DNA from: Clostridiales bacterium
GTDB lineage: Bacteria; Bacillota; Clostridia; Saccharofermentanales; Saccharofermentanaceae
Reading direction: 5' to 3'
Assembly: GCA_017617525.1 (NCBI GenBank)
Contig: JAFZWA010000062.1
Location: forward strand, 1-49,333
DNA: 49,333 nucleotides
The notes beneath the pieces are model-generated. The model did not search any database, was not told the origin of the DNA, and saw nothing but the letters and a program-made list of their open reading frames with translations. Positions 1-8,843 of the stretch are shown here, one piece after another. The first letter of the stretch is position 1; the number at the start of each line of letters is the position of its first letter. Made by a program: the position numbers and the translations under genes.

Positions 1-2720
1 GACTTCATCTCCGGCGAGAGATAAGCATCCATACCGTCGAGTTTCTGGAAACTGAAGGCCGGTGCCTTTACATACCAGCGGTCTGTTGTCTCCGGCGGAG
101 TGAGCTTCGTGATACCCTGATCTGCCAGGGACTCACCGAGCATAACGCGAGTAGCGATAGTTACGAGGTTCTGATCCGTCGACTTGGAAAGGAACGGGAC
201 AGATCTGGAAGCACGTGGGTTGACCTCGATAACATAGACGCTGTCGTCCTTATCAACGATGAACTGGATATTGAAAAGACCTACGATGCCGATACCAAGA
301 CCGAGTCGAGTGGTGTAATCGCAGATGGTCTCCTTGACCTTGTCGGAGATGGAGAACGGCGGATATACGCTCGTACTGTCACCACTGTGAACACCGGTTC
401 TTTCAACGAGCTCCATGATGCCCGGGATAAAGACCTGCTTACCGTCGCAGATCGCGTCGACCTCGACTTCTTTACCGACTAAGTACTTATCGATGAGTAC
501 CGGCTTATCTTCGTCAACTTCTACAGCGTTCTTTAAGTACTTCACGAGCATCGTCTCATTCGCGACAATCTCCATGGCACGGCCGCCGAGTACGAAGGAC
601 GGACGAACGAGTACCGGATAGCCGATCTTTTCGGCTACTTTGATACCGGTCGGAATATCTGTAACTGCTTCACCCTTCGGGTTCGGGATCTCAAGGGATT
701 TGATCACCGCGTCAAAAGCATCTCTGTCCTCGGCCTTTTCGATCGCGTCATTATCGGTACCGATGATCTTAACACCGCGCTTTGTAAGAGAATCCGCGAG
801 GTTAACGGCTGTCTGTCCACCGAGGGTAACGATGACACCGAGCGGATTTTCAAGATCGATGATGTTCATGACATCTTCGGTCGTCAGCGGCTCGAAGTAG
901 AGCTTATCTGCTGTGGTGTAGTCCGTGGAAACCGTCTCCGGGTTATTGTTGATAACGATCGCTTCGTAGCCCGCCTCCTGAATGGTGCGGACAGCGTGAA
1001 CTGTCGAGTAGTCGAACTCAACGCCCTGGCCGATACGGATCGGACCGGAACCGAGAACGATGACCTTCTTTCTGTCACTTACGATGGACTCGTTTTCGGA
1101 AGCGTAGGTCGAGTAGAAATACGGAACGTAGCTCTCAAACTCAGATGCGCAGGTATCGATCATCTTGTAGATCGGGGCGATCTTGTTCTCTTTTCTCATC
1201 TTGTAGATGTCATCTTCCGTCATCTTCCAGAGCTCTGCGACGTAGGAGTCGGAGAAGCCCATTCTCTTCGCTTCGATCAGGTGCTCGAGAGAACCGACGT
1301 TCGCTTCCATCTCACGCTCGAAATCAACGATCTTCTTGATCTTGTCGAGGAAGAACATATCGATACCCGTGATGTTGCAGATTCGGGAGTGGTCAACGCC
1401 GAGCCACATCAGCTGGGAGATCGCGTAGATACGATCGTCGGTGCCTTCCTTGATGTAGTCGAGAAGGTCGTCGACACTCATATGCTCGGAGTCGAACTTC
1501 GTCATGTGGATGTGGTTCTTGCTGTCCTCAAGAGAGCGGATCGCTTTAAGCAGGCTCTCTTCGAAGGTACGGCCGACGCTCATGACCTCACCGGTCGCCT
1601 TCATCTGCGTGGAAAGCTTATTCATGGCCGCCGGGAATTTATCGAACGGGAATCTCGGCATCTTGGTGACGACATAGTCGAGTGCCGGTTCGAAGCATGC
1701 CGGAGTATTTGCCAGCTGGATCTCGTCGAGGTTCATACCGACGGCGATCTTTGCGGAAACACGCGCGATCGGGTAACCGCTGGCCTTCGATGCCAGAGCG
1801 GAGGAACGGGATACACGCGGGTTAACTTCGATAACGTAGTACTTGAAGGAGTGCGGGTCGAGCGCGAACTGGCAGTTACAACCGCCCTTAACGCCGAGCG
1901 CGCGGATGATCTTCAGGGCACTGTCACGGAGCATGTGGTATTCCTTGTTTGTCAGTGTCTGGGAAGGCGCGACAACGATGGAGTCACCGGTATGGATGCC
2001 GACCGGATCGAGGTTCTCCATATTACATACCGTGATCGCCGTATCGTTGGCATCGCGGATAACTTCGTATTCGATCTCCTTATAGCCCTTGATGCTCTTC
2101 TCAACGAGGACCTGGTGTACCGGAGAGAGCGCGAGCGCGTTCTTCATCATGGTGACCATTTCCTCCGGATCGTTGGCAAAACCACCGCCCGTGCCGCCAA
2201 GTGTGAAAGCCGGACGCAGGATGACCGGATATCCGATCTTTTCTGCTGCCTCTAAGGCTTCCTCGATGCTGTATGTGATCTGGGATGGAACGACCGGCTC
2301 ACCGATCTTCTCGCAGAGTTCCTTAAAGAGTTCACGGTCCTCGGCGCATTCGATACTCTTGGCATCGGTACCGAGAAGCTCGATCTCGCACTCTTCGAGA
2401 ACGCCCTTCTTGGCAAGCTGCATCGCAAGGTTAAGACCTGTTTGGCCGCCGATTCCCGGAACGATAGCGTCCGGACGCTCGAGACGGCAGATACGGGCAA
2501 GGAACTGCAGTGTCAGCGGCTCCATATAGACCTTATCCGCGATGGATGTATCTGTCATGATGGTCGCGGGGTTACTATTCGCGAGAATGACCTCGTAGCC
2601 TTCTTCTTTCAGTGCCAGGCAGGCCTGGGTGCCGGCATAGTCGAACTCTGCCGCCTGTCCGATGACGATCGGACCGGATCCGATAACGAGTACTTTCTTA
2701 ATGTCGGTTCTCTTAGGCAT
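1..2720 (-). CDS. carB: Carbamoyl-phosphate synthase large subunit, 3' end outside window
   Basis: Makes carbamoyl phosphate from bicarbonate, ATP and the ammonia delivered by CarA, feeding pyrimidine and arginine synthesis in the cytoplasm. Translation of the minus strand gives 906 residues. It opens with the family signature [20 protein letters not shown] and repeats a matching motif ([18 protein letters not shown]) at about residue 550, the start of the second synthetase half. Both ATP-grasp halves show the usual GxGGQT and EVNPR motifs. The family is usually about 1060-1075 residues, so the end of the second half and the C-terminal allosteric domain lie beyond base 1. The ATG overlaps the carA stop by 8 bases, so translation is probably coupled. 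Confidence 0.97.
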   Translation of the reverse strand, partial: MPKRTDIKKVLVIGSGPIVIGQAAEFDYAGTQACLALKEEGYEVILANSNPATIMTDTSIADKVYMEPLTLQFLARICRLERPDAIVPGIGGQTGLNLAMQLAKKGVLEECEIELLGTDAKSIECAEDRELFKELCEKIGEPVVPSQITYSIEEALEAAEKIGYPVILRPAFTLGGTGGGFANDPEEMVTMMKNALALSPVHQVLVEKSIKGYKEIEYEVIRDANDTAITVCNMENLDPVGIHTGDSIVVAPSQTLTNKEYHMLRDSALKIIRALGVKGGCNCQFALDPHSFKYYVIEVNPRVSRSSALASKASGYPIARVSAKIAVGMNLDEIQLANTPACFEPALDYVVTKMPRFPFDKFPAAMNKLSTQMKATGEVMSVGRTFEESLLKAIRSLEDSKNHIHMTKFDSEHMSVDDLLDYIKEGTDDRIYAISQLMWLGVDHSRICNITGIDMFFLDKIKKIVDFEREMEANVGSLEHLIEAKRMGFSDSYVAELWKMTEDDIYKMRKENKIAPIYKMIDTCASEFESYVPYFYSTYASENESIVSDRKKVIVLGSGPIRIGQGVEFDYSTVHAVRTIQEAGYEAIVINNNPETVSTDYTTADKLYFEPLTTEDVMNIIDLENPLGVIVTLGGQTAVNLADSLTKRGVKIIGTDNDAIEKAEDRDAFDAVIKSLEIPNPKGEAVTDIPTGIKVAEKIGYPVLVRPSFVLGGRAMEIVANETMLVKYLKNAVEVDEDKPVLIDKYLVGKEVEVDAICDGKQVFIPGIMELVERTGVHSGDSTSVYPPFSISDKVKETICDYTTRLGLGIGIVGLFNIQFIVDKDDSVYVIEVNPRASRSVPFLSKSTDQNLVTIATRVMLGESLADQGITKLTPPETTDRWYVKAPAFSFQKLDGMDAYLSPEMK

Positions 2721-3918
2721 TGTCACGCACCTCGCTTTCCTTCTTTTCCGGATCGGCAGAAACCGTCGCGGAAGATGCGGCGGCATGTGCGGCCGGCTTT
2801 CCGAGACGAGCCGCGTCCGGATCGCTCTTAGCGTCCATATTCGCCTGCAGGATCGAAGTGAACTTCTCGAACAGATAACTGCTGTCCTGCGGACCCGGAG
2901 CGCTTTCCGGGTGGTACTGTACGGAGAAAACCATATCTTCGACGCACTCGACACCCTCGACCGTATTGTCCAGGAGGTTGATGTGCGTAGCCTTAAGCTT
3001 TGTGTTTTTGAGGCTCTCGAGATCGACCGCGTAACTGTGGTTCTGGGATGTGATCTCGATTCTACCTGTCTCAAGATTCTTGACCGGGTGGTTACCGCCA
3101 CGGTGACCGAACTTGAGCTTATATGTCTTTGCGCCGTAGGCAAGAGAGATCATCTGGTGTCCAAGACAGATACCGAAGATCGGGAACTTGCCGGCAAGTG
3201 CTTTTACCGTGGAAATAACGGGAGTCACGTCCTCCGGATCGCCCGGGCCGTTAGACAGGAAAATACCGTCCGGCTTCATGAATTCGATCTCCTCGGGAGT
3301 CGTATCATAAGGCACGACGGTAACGTTGCAGCCGTAAGAATTCAGCTTGCGGATGATATTGAGCTTGATGCCGCAGTCGATAGCGACCACGTTGAACTTC
3401 GGGTTCGGGGTTCTTGAATACCAGCGCTTCTTGCAGGATACACGGGAGACCTGATCATGCGGGACCGGAGTGACCGTGATCTTCGCAAGAGCGACCTCGG
3501 TCGGCGTATCGATCGATGTCATGATCACTCTTCGGGAGCCTAAGTCTCGGATACTTCTTGTGATCTGGCGGGTATCGACGCCGTAGATGCCGGGGATGTC
3601 GTTTTCCTCCATCTCCTCGGAAAGCGTCTTGGTATAGCGGAAGTTACTCGGCATGTCGTTGTAGTCTCCTACGATCAGGCCGCCGATGCTCGGATTCTTG
3701 GTCTCGAAGTCATCGTCCGTAATGCCGTAGTTGCCGATAAGAGGATAAGTCATAACGACCATCTGGTCGGTGTAAGAGGGGTCGGAGAGGATCTCCTGGT
3801 AGCCCACCATCGAAGTATTGAAAACGATCTCACACACTCTTTCGGTGTTCGACCCGAATCCGTAGCCTTCGTAAAAGCTTCCGTCCTCGAGAACGATCTT
3901 CCGGTCTTTCTTTCTCAT
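2713..3918 (-). CDS. carA: Carbamoyl-phosphate synthase small (glutaminase) subunit
   Basis: Hydrolyses glutamine and channels ammonia to CarB. The N-terminal small-subunit domain (about 1-170) is followed by a class I glutamine amidotransferase domain. Its nucleophile lies in GICLGHQ (Cys251) and the catalytic His336/Glu338 pair in QYHPE. The 401-residue length is slightly long for the family because of an Ala/Ser-rich, probably disordered tail from about 365 onward. The ATG at 3918 has GGAGGG 5 bases upstream. Transcribed with carB from a consensus promoter through a terminator-bearing leader. Confidence 0.97.
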   Translation of the reverse strand: MRKKDRKIVLEDGSFYEGYGFGSNTERVCEIVFNTSMVGYQEILSDPSYTDQMVVMTYPLIGNYGITDDDFETKNPSIGGLIVGDYNDMPSNFRYTKTLSEEMEENDIPGIYGVDTRQITRSIRDLGSRRVIMTSIDTPTEVALAKITVTPVPHDQVSRVSCKKRWYSRTPNPKFNVVAIDCGIKLNIIRKLNSYGCNVTVVPYDTTPEEIEFMKPDGIFLSNGPGDPEDVTPVISTVKALAGKFPIFGICLGHQMISLAYGAKTYKLKFGHRGGNHPVKNLETGRIEITSQNHSYAVDLESLKNTKLKATHINLLDNTVEGVECVEDMVFSVQYHPESAPGPQDSSYLFEKFTSILQANMDAKSDPDAARLGKPAAHAAASSATVSADPEKKESEVRDNA

Positions 3919-3939
3919 AACGCCCTCCGCATCTTAAAG

Positions 3940-3989
3940 AAAAAAGACGTCCCCTACATGCTCTCGATCAAGCATATGCGAACGTCTTT
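3940..3989 (-). terminator. Leader terminator (attenuator) in front of carA
   Basis: On the minus strand an outer 8-bp stem (AAAGACGT with ACGTCTTT) encloses an inner hairpin (ATGCT with AGCAT) and runs straight into six U residues. It lies between the promoter and the carA start, about 20 bases upstream of the ATG, so it can stop transcription before carAB. I see no PyrR-binding consensus, so the controlling signal is unknown. Confidence 0.75.
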
Positions 3990-4041
3990 GTCCCTATATT
4001 CTTTATACGTTGTAAATCCCATAGCATTTTCATTTACGGGA

Positions 4042-4070
4042 ATTATAGTAATCTAATCTTTCCCTGTCAA
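4042..4070 (-). promoter_or_regulatory. Consensus sigma-A promoter of carAB
   Basis: TTGACA (4070-4065), a 17-base spacer and TATAAT (4047-4042) match the housekeeping consensus at all twelve positions. The predicted start near 4035 gives a leader of about 117 bases. Such a strong promoter suggests that control happens mainly in the leader. Confidence 0.9.
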
Positions 4071-4101
4071 TGCATGAAATGGAGATTTCTTTATCGTTTT
4101 T

Positions 4102-4914
4102 TCACGAAATGGACTCGAGGTGCCCATAGATCGTTTTCCACATCTCCTCGAAAAGCTCCGCGTCGGGATCATCAATGGAGTATTCTGAGTCCCCGTACTC
4201 GAGGCAGCGGATGCGTTTTCCGTCCTCGGTCCAGTAGTATACGGCCGTTTGACCTGAATCATACGCGACATGTTTCTTTGTGACCTCCGCGTCGGGATCG
4301 ATCGCATCTGCCAGAATCTTCAGTTTGGAAAGATAATCATCCTCCACCTTTATCGTAGTTTCTTCGTTTCCCAGGTCCTCCAGATTTGCCAGAAGGATCA
4401 AAAGATACCCCTCGTCGATCTTGCCGGACACTTCACGGAATTCGTTTTTGATCAGATAGAGACTGCCATCTTCAAGTATCGCCATGATCTCGCTCTGGCG
4501 CCCCCACGCGTAGTTATTGTATTCCTGCGTGAAAAGCACTCGTCCGTGACCTTCGATCGTCGGGACCGAAACAGTGGCCGGTTCCTCAGAAACTACTTGC
4601 GTCGGCTCTTCTTCATCAGCAGATGATTCTTCCGTCGGTTCTATCTCATCCTCTTCTCCCATTGGCTCCGACACCCAGATCTGCGTATCGGAGATCTCAT
4701 TTTCCGACTGCGCGCCACCGTTGTCTTCGGAAACGATCTCCGCCTCTTTGTCGCCAATGCTTTCGGCAGTTGATTCCGTTGCCTGGCTGCTGCCGCTTGT
4801 TACGCTTTCTTTCGTCTCGTCCGATTTAGTACAGGCAGATGCCATCGACATGATCAGCGCGACCGCGATCAGGATACCTGCTGCTTTGGAACTTAATATC
4901 TTTCCTTGTTTCAT
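4102..4914 (-). CDS. Lipoprotein with acidic linker, function unknown
   Basis: 270 residues. A signal peptide with lipobox MASAC predicts lipid attachment to the outer face of the membrane. A Ser/Glu/Thr-rich acidic linker (about residues 30-120) leads to a compact C-terminal domain of about 145 residues containing the stretch LEDGSLYLIKNEFREVSG. I do not recognise that domain. The start is the ATG at 4914 because GGAGG sits 8 bases upstream; an in-frame GTG at 4929 lies over that ribosome site and is less likely. Its stop is 30 bases from the carAB -35 box, and no terminator is visible between them. Confidence 0.8.
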   Translation of the reverse strand: MKQGKILSSKAAGILIAVALIMSMASACTKSDETKESVTSGSSQATESTAESIGDKEAEIVSEDNGGAQSENEISDTQIWVSEPMGEEDEIEPTEESSADEEEPTQVVSEEPATVSVPTIEGHGRVLFTQEYNNYAWGRQSEIMAILEDGSLYLIKNEFREVSGKIDEGYLLILLANLEDLGNEETTIKVEDDYLSKLKILADAIDPDAEVTKKHVAYDSGQTAVYYWTEDGKRIRCLEYGDSEYSIDDPDAELFEEMWKTIYGHLESIS

Positions 4915-5011
4915 GAACCTTTCCTCCACGGTGTTATCCGAAATCAGACATAGTCCTCCCTTGCCCTCTACAGATATAACGATTCAACTTCGGGTTTTGT
5001 TGCAGAAAAAG

Positions 5012-5048
5012 AAAAAACCTGTTCTCGGGTTTCCGAAAACAGGTTTTT
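5012..5048. terminator. Bidirectional intrinsic terminator
   Basis: A near-perfect hairpin (AACCTGTT...AACAGGTT with inner TCGG/CCGA) has a run of A on its left and a run of T on its right, so it can work on either strand. On the minus strand it ends the metQ-dehydrogenase-AhpD unit. Confidence 0.85.
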
Positions 5049-5080
5049 CCTACCGATTATTATTCGAGGATCAAGACTGA

Positions 5081-5641
5081 TCAGTTATTTTTCAAAGCAT
5101 TTCTCCATGTGGCCGGCTTAAACTCACCGAGGATCGGGAGAAGTCTCTGGTCAACATCGATCTTGAGGACGGAGTTGAAGTTGTTGGTCGCGATCATCTG
5201 GCCCGCGAAGCCTACAATAACGACGATCTCAACATCGTTGAAGAACTTTCTCAAGCGGTCGAAGATCTCATCGGATACGGATGTCGGATCCTTTACGATC
5301 GCCTGACCCAGATCGAAAAGCACCTGTTCCTTTTCATCATATACGAGGTTATGCGGATCAAGTCCCAGGCCCTTTACGTCACTGATGAAAAACAGCGAGC
5401 AGAGCTGGCAGGAGTTCGTTGTGGAGATCGCGTGTGCGTAAAGGACGGCGTCCTTTTCTCCGATGACTTCTACCAGGCGGTTCCAGGATGTGTACCAGCC
5501 CATGAAAGCGTCATAAGTAGCCGCGTCGTTAAGAAGACCCTTCTTCATGTTTGTGACGGCATTTCTGCCCGCCAGTTCGTCATAGCGCTCTTTCTCTGCG
5601 CCCTTTACTTCGTTTTGTTCTACCAATTTGATTCTAGCCAT
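5081..5641 (-). CDS. Carboxymuconolactone decarboxylase/AhpD-like protein
   Basis: 186 residues of the alpha-helical AhpD/CMD fold. The redox-type Cys pair CQLC is at residues 78-81. In AhpD peroxidases a His normally lies four residues after the second Cys; here that position is Phe (CQLCSLFF), so classical peroxidase activity is doubtful, although dithiol chemistry remains possible. It is the last gene after metQ and the iron alcohol dehydrogenase on the same strand, 84 bases behind the latter. The gap is an unstructured CA-rich leader holding one copy of the GTGCTTTT octamer. Confidence 0.85.
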   Translation of the reverse strand: MARIKLVEQNEVKGAEKERYDELAGRNAVTNMKKGLLNDAATYDAFMGWYTSWNRLVEVIGEKDAVLYAHAISTTNSCQLCSLFFISDVKGLGLDPHNLVYDEKEQVLFDLGQAIVKDPTSVSDEIFDRLRKFFNDVEIVVIVGFAGQMIATNNFNSVLKIDVDQRLLPILGEFKPATWRNALKNN

Positions 5642-5725
5642 TTTTCTATTCTCCTTCAGTGTTGTGGATTTTGTTTGTCTTGTGTTTTGTTGCCCAAGCG
5701 GTGCTTTTCGCGCCGTATCGGGATT

Positions 5726-6886
5726 TTATACAGCCAGTTCCAGGATTGCCTTGAACCGGTCTGTATCTAATGCGATGTAGTGACCGACGGGACCGTTTCT
5801 TGTAGCCCGCTGCGCCATAATGTCGAAGTCCTCCTTTCCGATGCCGAGTTCTGTAAGTGTTGTCTTAAGTCCGAGCTTTTGAAAGAAGGCCTTCAGAATT
5901 TCGGAAAGTTTCTCCGCGCGTTCTTCTTCGCTGTAGTTGTATTCATCTACTCCGTATACACGGCTTGCCAGAAGCGCTGCTCTCCACGGCTTTTCTTTGG
6001 CGATGAACTTCGTCCATGCGACGAATACGACAGCCATGCCCTCGCCGTGCGCGATATTGTACTGTGCCGAGAGTTCATGCTCGATCCTGTGGGAGCCCCA
6101 GTCGGCACGTCTTCCCGCATCGAGGAAGTTATTGTGCGCGACACTTGCGAGCCACTGGATCTCGCCTCTCGCGTTAATGTCTTTCGGATCCTTCAGAAGC
6201 TTGTCCGCATTGACCAGAAGTGCGCGGATCGCGCCTTCGATAAGATAGTCGGTTACATCGGAGTTCTTCTCGTCGGAGAAATATCTCTCCAGAAGATGTG
6301 CCAGGACATCGGCCACACCGACGGATGTCTGATAAGAAGGAAGTCCTGCCGTGAATCTCGGGTTCATGATGGCAAACTTCGGAATGATCCGGTCATCTTC
6401 GAATCCCAGCTTCCATTCCCCGTTGGAAAGGATCGCTGCGTTCGATGTTTCCGAACCGCTCGATGCGGTAGTCGCGATGACGCCGATCGGAAGGACGTTT
6501 TCCGGAACGACACCCTTTTCAAAGAAATCCCACGGATCACCTTCGTACGGGATACCGATCGCCGTGGCTTTGGCGGTGTCGATGGCGCTTCCGCCACCGA
6601 CCGCCAAAACAAAATCCACGCCATCCTTCTTTCCTTGAAGCACAAGCTTTCTCACCAGGTCGATGCTCGGGTTCGGCACTACTTCACCGTTCTCGGAAAA
6701 CTTGATGCCAAGTGCTTTTGCCGCATCGGAAACGACCTGATAGATACCTAAGTCCTTGATGAAATCACCGCTGTAGACCAGTAAAAGCGAGGTAACTCCA
6801 TGTGCAGAGAGAAGGTCTTTCAGTTTCTTTTCAGAATCTTCTCCGAATACGATCTTCGCCGGATTGTAGTACTCAAAACTGATCAT
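5726..6886 (-). CDS. Iron-containing alcohol dehydrogenase
   Basis: 386 residues, the usual length for group III (iron-dependent) NAD(P)H alcohol dehydrogenases such as butanol dehydrogenases. The cofactor-binding GGGSAIDTAK motif is near residue 97. Metal ligands are expected in VADVLAHLLERYF (Asp, His) and in the His-rich segment HRIEHELSAQYNIAHGEGMA. It reduces aldehydes or oxidises alcohols in the cytoplasm; the substrate cannot be read from sequence. It begins 33 bases after metQ with its own GGAGG, so it is probably co-transcribed with metQ, an unusual partner for a methionine transporter gene. Confidence 0.9.
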   Translation of the reverse strand: MISFEYYNPAKIVFGEDSEKKLKDLLSAHGVTSLLLVYSGDFIKDLGIYQVVSDAAKALGIKFSENGEVVPNPSIDLVRKLVLQGKKDGVDFVLAVGGGSAIDTAKATAIGIPYEGDPWDFFEKGVVPENVLPIGVIATTASSGSETSNAAILSNGEWKLGFEDDRIIPKFAIMNPRFTAGLPSYQTSVGVADVLAHLLERYFSDEKNSDVTDYLIEGAIRALLVNADKLLKDPKDINARGEIQWLASVAHNNFLDAGRRADWGSHRIEHELSAQYNIAHGEGMAVVFVAWTKFIAKEKPWRAALLASRVYGVDEYNYSEEERAEKLSEILKAFFQKLGLKTTLTELGIGKEDFDIMAQRATRNGPVGHYIALDTDRFKAILELAV

Positions 6887-6919
6887 CTTTTTAATCCTCC
6901 AGTGAGTAATCTGTACTTA

Positions 6920-7750
6920 TCAGTGAAGCGGTACGACTGCGCCGTCGTAGGTCTCTTCGATGTACTTCTTGACCTCCGGTCCTTCGAGAACTTCGACAAG
7001 GATCTTGAGCGCTTCATCATTTTGCTTAGCCGGTGAAGTAGCAATGATGTTTCCGTATGTCTGAGCTGCAAGACCGTCGTTCTTCTCGACCGCCAGAGCG
7101 CCGCTTACATGAAGTCCGCCCTCGATCGCGTAGTTACCGTTGATGACCGCGATATCCACATCAGGAAGTGCCGCGACAAGCTGTTCCGGAGCAAGCTCCT
7201 TGAACTCAATGTTCTTCGGGTTATCTACGATATCCTCGACTGTGGCATTGATACCTGCGTCTTCTTTAAGGCTGATGATGCCTTCCTGAGCAAGCAGAAG
7301 AAGCGCACGGGCCTCGTTGGTGACGTTGTTCGGAACCGCGACCAGAGCGCCGTCCGGAAGATCTTTCAGATCCTTTGTCTTACCTGCGTAGATGCCGAAT
7401 GGTTCATAGTGGATCGCGCCGATGGAAACAAGATCTGTTCCGTTTTCTTTGTTGTACTGCTCGAGGTACGGAACGTGCTGGAAGTAGTTCGCGTCAAGAG
7501 ATCCTTCGGTAACGCCCGTGTTCGGTGTGATGGAATCTTCGAGCTTTACGATCTCAAGTGTGATGCCTTTTTCAGCGAGGAGCGGCTTTGCGACTTCGAG
7601 GATCTCCGAATGAGGAGTGATGTTCGCGCCGACCTTGATGACTGTTTCCTTCTTTTCGTCTGCGTTTGCCTTCTTCTTGCATCCTGCCGCGGATCCGAGA
7701 AGTGTGAGTGCCAGTGCTACGGTAATTACTTTTCTGAATGTGTTTTTCAT
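6920..7750 (-). CDS. metQ: Methionine ABC transporter substrate-binding lipoprotein
   Basis: 276 residues of the NlpA/MetQ family, which captures methionine outside the membrane and delivers it to MetNI. The signal peptide ends in a lipobox at GSAAGC. Typical family segments follow: KVGANITPHSEIL at the mature start, then ANYFQHVPYLEQYN and VAVPNNVTNEARALLLL. The ribosome site AAAGGAG precedes the ATG. It is separated from metN-metI and has its own promoter and leader attenuator, so the binding protein can be expressed apart from the permease. Confidence 0.96.
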   Translation of the reverse strand: MKNTFRKVITVALALTLLGSAAGCKKKANADEKKETVIKVGANITPHSEILEVAKPLLAEKGITLEIVKLEDSITPNTGVTEGSLDANYFQHVPYLEQYNKENGTDLVSIGAIHYEPFGIYAGKTKDLKDLPDGALVAVPNNVTNEARALLLLAQEGIISLKEDAGINATVEDIVDNPKNIEFKELAPEQLVAALPDVDIAVINGNYAIEGGLHVSGALAVEKNDGLAAQTYGNIIATSPAKQNDEALKILVEVLEGPEVKKYIEETYDGAVVPLH

Positions 7751-7853
7751 GTTATTGTTCTCCTTTTTTCGTAAAGAAATGTGTTTTTGTTTTGGTGTGT
7801 TTTTTGTTGTTTCTTTTTTTCTTTTCTTCGGTTTCTTTTTCCTTCCCCGGCAT

Positions 7854-7888
7854 AAAAAAACCGGGGGCTTTTTTCATTAAGCTCCCGG
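7854..7888 (-). terminator. Attenuator terminator of the metQ leader
   Basis: CCGGGAGCTT (7888-7879) pairs with AAGCCCCCGG (7870-7861) around an 8-base loop, followed by seven U. The 5' arm overlaps the sequence at 7891-7881 that can instead pair perfectly with 7984-7975 (CTCCCGGACA), so terminator and upstream pairing exclude each other. Confidence 0.85.
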
Positions 7889-7914
7889 ACAAGTGGCAAT
7901 CTTCAGTGAAGCGA

Positions 7915-8040
7915 TCAACATCGCTCCCCGTCTCGGCGCAAGGACACACTTCCTAACGCGCCGTCCACATAACATGTCCGGGAGTTAAGCATTCGACAAC
8001 ACATGCACATATCCATTTTTCTCGCTTCTGAAGTTTTCAT
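7915..8040 (-). CDS. Cys/Met-rich leader peptide upstream of metQ
   Basis: A 41-codon ORF with ATG at 8040 and AAAGGAGG 8 bases upstream. Residues 9-17 read MDMCMCCRM, with Cys at 12, 14, 15 and again at 41. The tandem Cys codons end 11 bases before the 5' arm of the competing stem (7984-7975). The stop codon falls in the loop of an inner hairpin (AGCGAT/ATCGCT). A second leader before mccB has the same length and the same MCCRM at residues 13-17. This is the arrangement of a translation-sensing attenuator. The peptide itself probably has no other role. Confidence 0.8.
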   Translation of the reverse strand: MKTSEARKMDMCMCCRMLNSRTCYVDGALGSVSLRRDGERC

Positions 8041-8071
8041 GTCTCGCGCCTCCTTTCGTTGCGATGTATGT

Positions 8072-8104
8072 ACTTTAACACTACTGACCTACTATGTCAA
8101 TAGG
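8072..8104 (-). promoter_or_regulatory. metQ leader promoter with overlapping inverted-repeat operator
   Basis: TTGACA (8100-8095), 17-base spacer, TAAAGT (8077-8072). The -35 box lies inside the dyad CCTATTGACATAGTAGG (8104-8088), which recurs exactly at the mccB promoter and in variant form at iscS. An Rrf2-type (CymR/IscR) repressor site is the likeliest reading, by analogy only. Confidence 0.8.
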
Positions 8105-8130
8105 TTTATTGAAACTTTTTTCAGATATGT

Positions 8131-8157
8131 GAAAAGCACCTGTACCAGATGCTTTTC
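8131..8157 (-). terminator. Hairpin after metI, built around the repeated octamer
   Basis: GAAAAGCA and TGCTTTTC form the arms, extended by CTG/CAG pairs, 33 bases after the metI stop. One arm contains AAAAGCAC. The U-tract is short (TTTTC), so termination may be partial. Confidence 0.6.
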
Positions 8158-8189
8158 GAGTATCTTTACGTATATCCAGATCTCTTTTT

Positions 8190-8843
8190 TCAGGATTTTC
8201 TTTTCTTCTTGGCAAGGATAATGCCGATCTCCTGGATGATCATGACCATGATGATCAGAAGGATGACTGTCGTCCAGAGGACATCTTTCTGATATCTGTA
8301 GTAACCATACTGAAGCGCGATCGCTCCGAGTCCGCCGCCGCCGATGACACCGGCCATCGCCGAGTATCCGAGAACGGTCGCCACATTGATGGCCCCGCCA
8401 TAAAGAAGTGACGGCATCGCTTCCGGAATGATGAAGTGAATGATCACATAAAGCGGTGACGCGCCCATGGAGGTCGCCGCTTCGATGATCCCCGGCGGCA
8501 CTTCGGAAAGCGAGGACTCGACCATTCTCGCGACGATCGGGATCGCGCCGACTGTAAGCGGTACGATTGCCGCCTCGGTACCGATGGAAGATCCCGTCAC
8601 CATTCTCGTAAACGGAATAAGAAGTACCAGAAGGATCAGAAACGGAAGCGATCTCATGATATTTACAAGAGTTCCGACGATCGCGTTGATCACGCGGTTG
8701 GAAAGGATCCTGCCCTTCGATGTCGCGTAGAGGATCACGCCCAGCGGTAGCCCGATCAGATAGGAATAAAGTGAAGCGAAAAATGTCATCTGCAGCGTTT
8801 CCCAAACGCCATTTCTGATGGCATCGATCATGTACTGACTCAT
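8190..8843 (-). CDS. metI: Methionine ABC transporter permease
   Basis: 217-residue integral membrane protein with about five hydrophobic segments and the permease coupling-loop motif of the family (EAATSMGASPLYVIIHFIIPEA, near residues 120-140). It forms the membrane channel of the MetNIQ importer. Its ATG overlaps the metN stop as ATGA, so it is translated directly after metN. Its substrate-binding partner metQ follows downstream in a separate unit. Confidence 0.95.
   Translation of the reverse strand: MSQYMIDAIRNGVWETLQMTFFASLYSYLIGLPLGVILYATSKGRILSNRVINAIVGTLVNIMRSLPFLILLVLLIPFTRMVTGSSIGTEAAIVPLTVGAIPIVARMVESSLSEVPPGIIEAATSMGASPLYVIIHFIIPEAMPSLLYGGAINVATVLGYSAMAGVIGGGGLGAIALQYGYYRYQKDVLWTTVILLIIMVMIIQEIGIILAKKKRKS

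Noticed and set aside
996-2255. 419-residue plus-strand open frame opposite carB
   Set aside because: It lies wholly within carB, has no ribosome site and its translation resembles no protein; it is a shadow of the carB codon pattern.
7891-8040. S-box (SAM) riboswitch or T-box in the metQ and mccB leaders
   Set aside because: Neither the S-box core nor the T-box AGGGTGGNACCGCG sequence is present. The conserved parts are a leader ORF and two competing stems.
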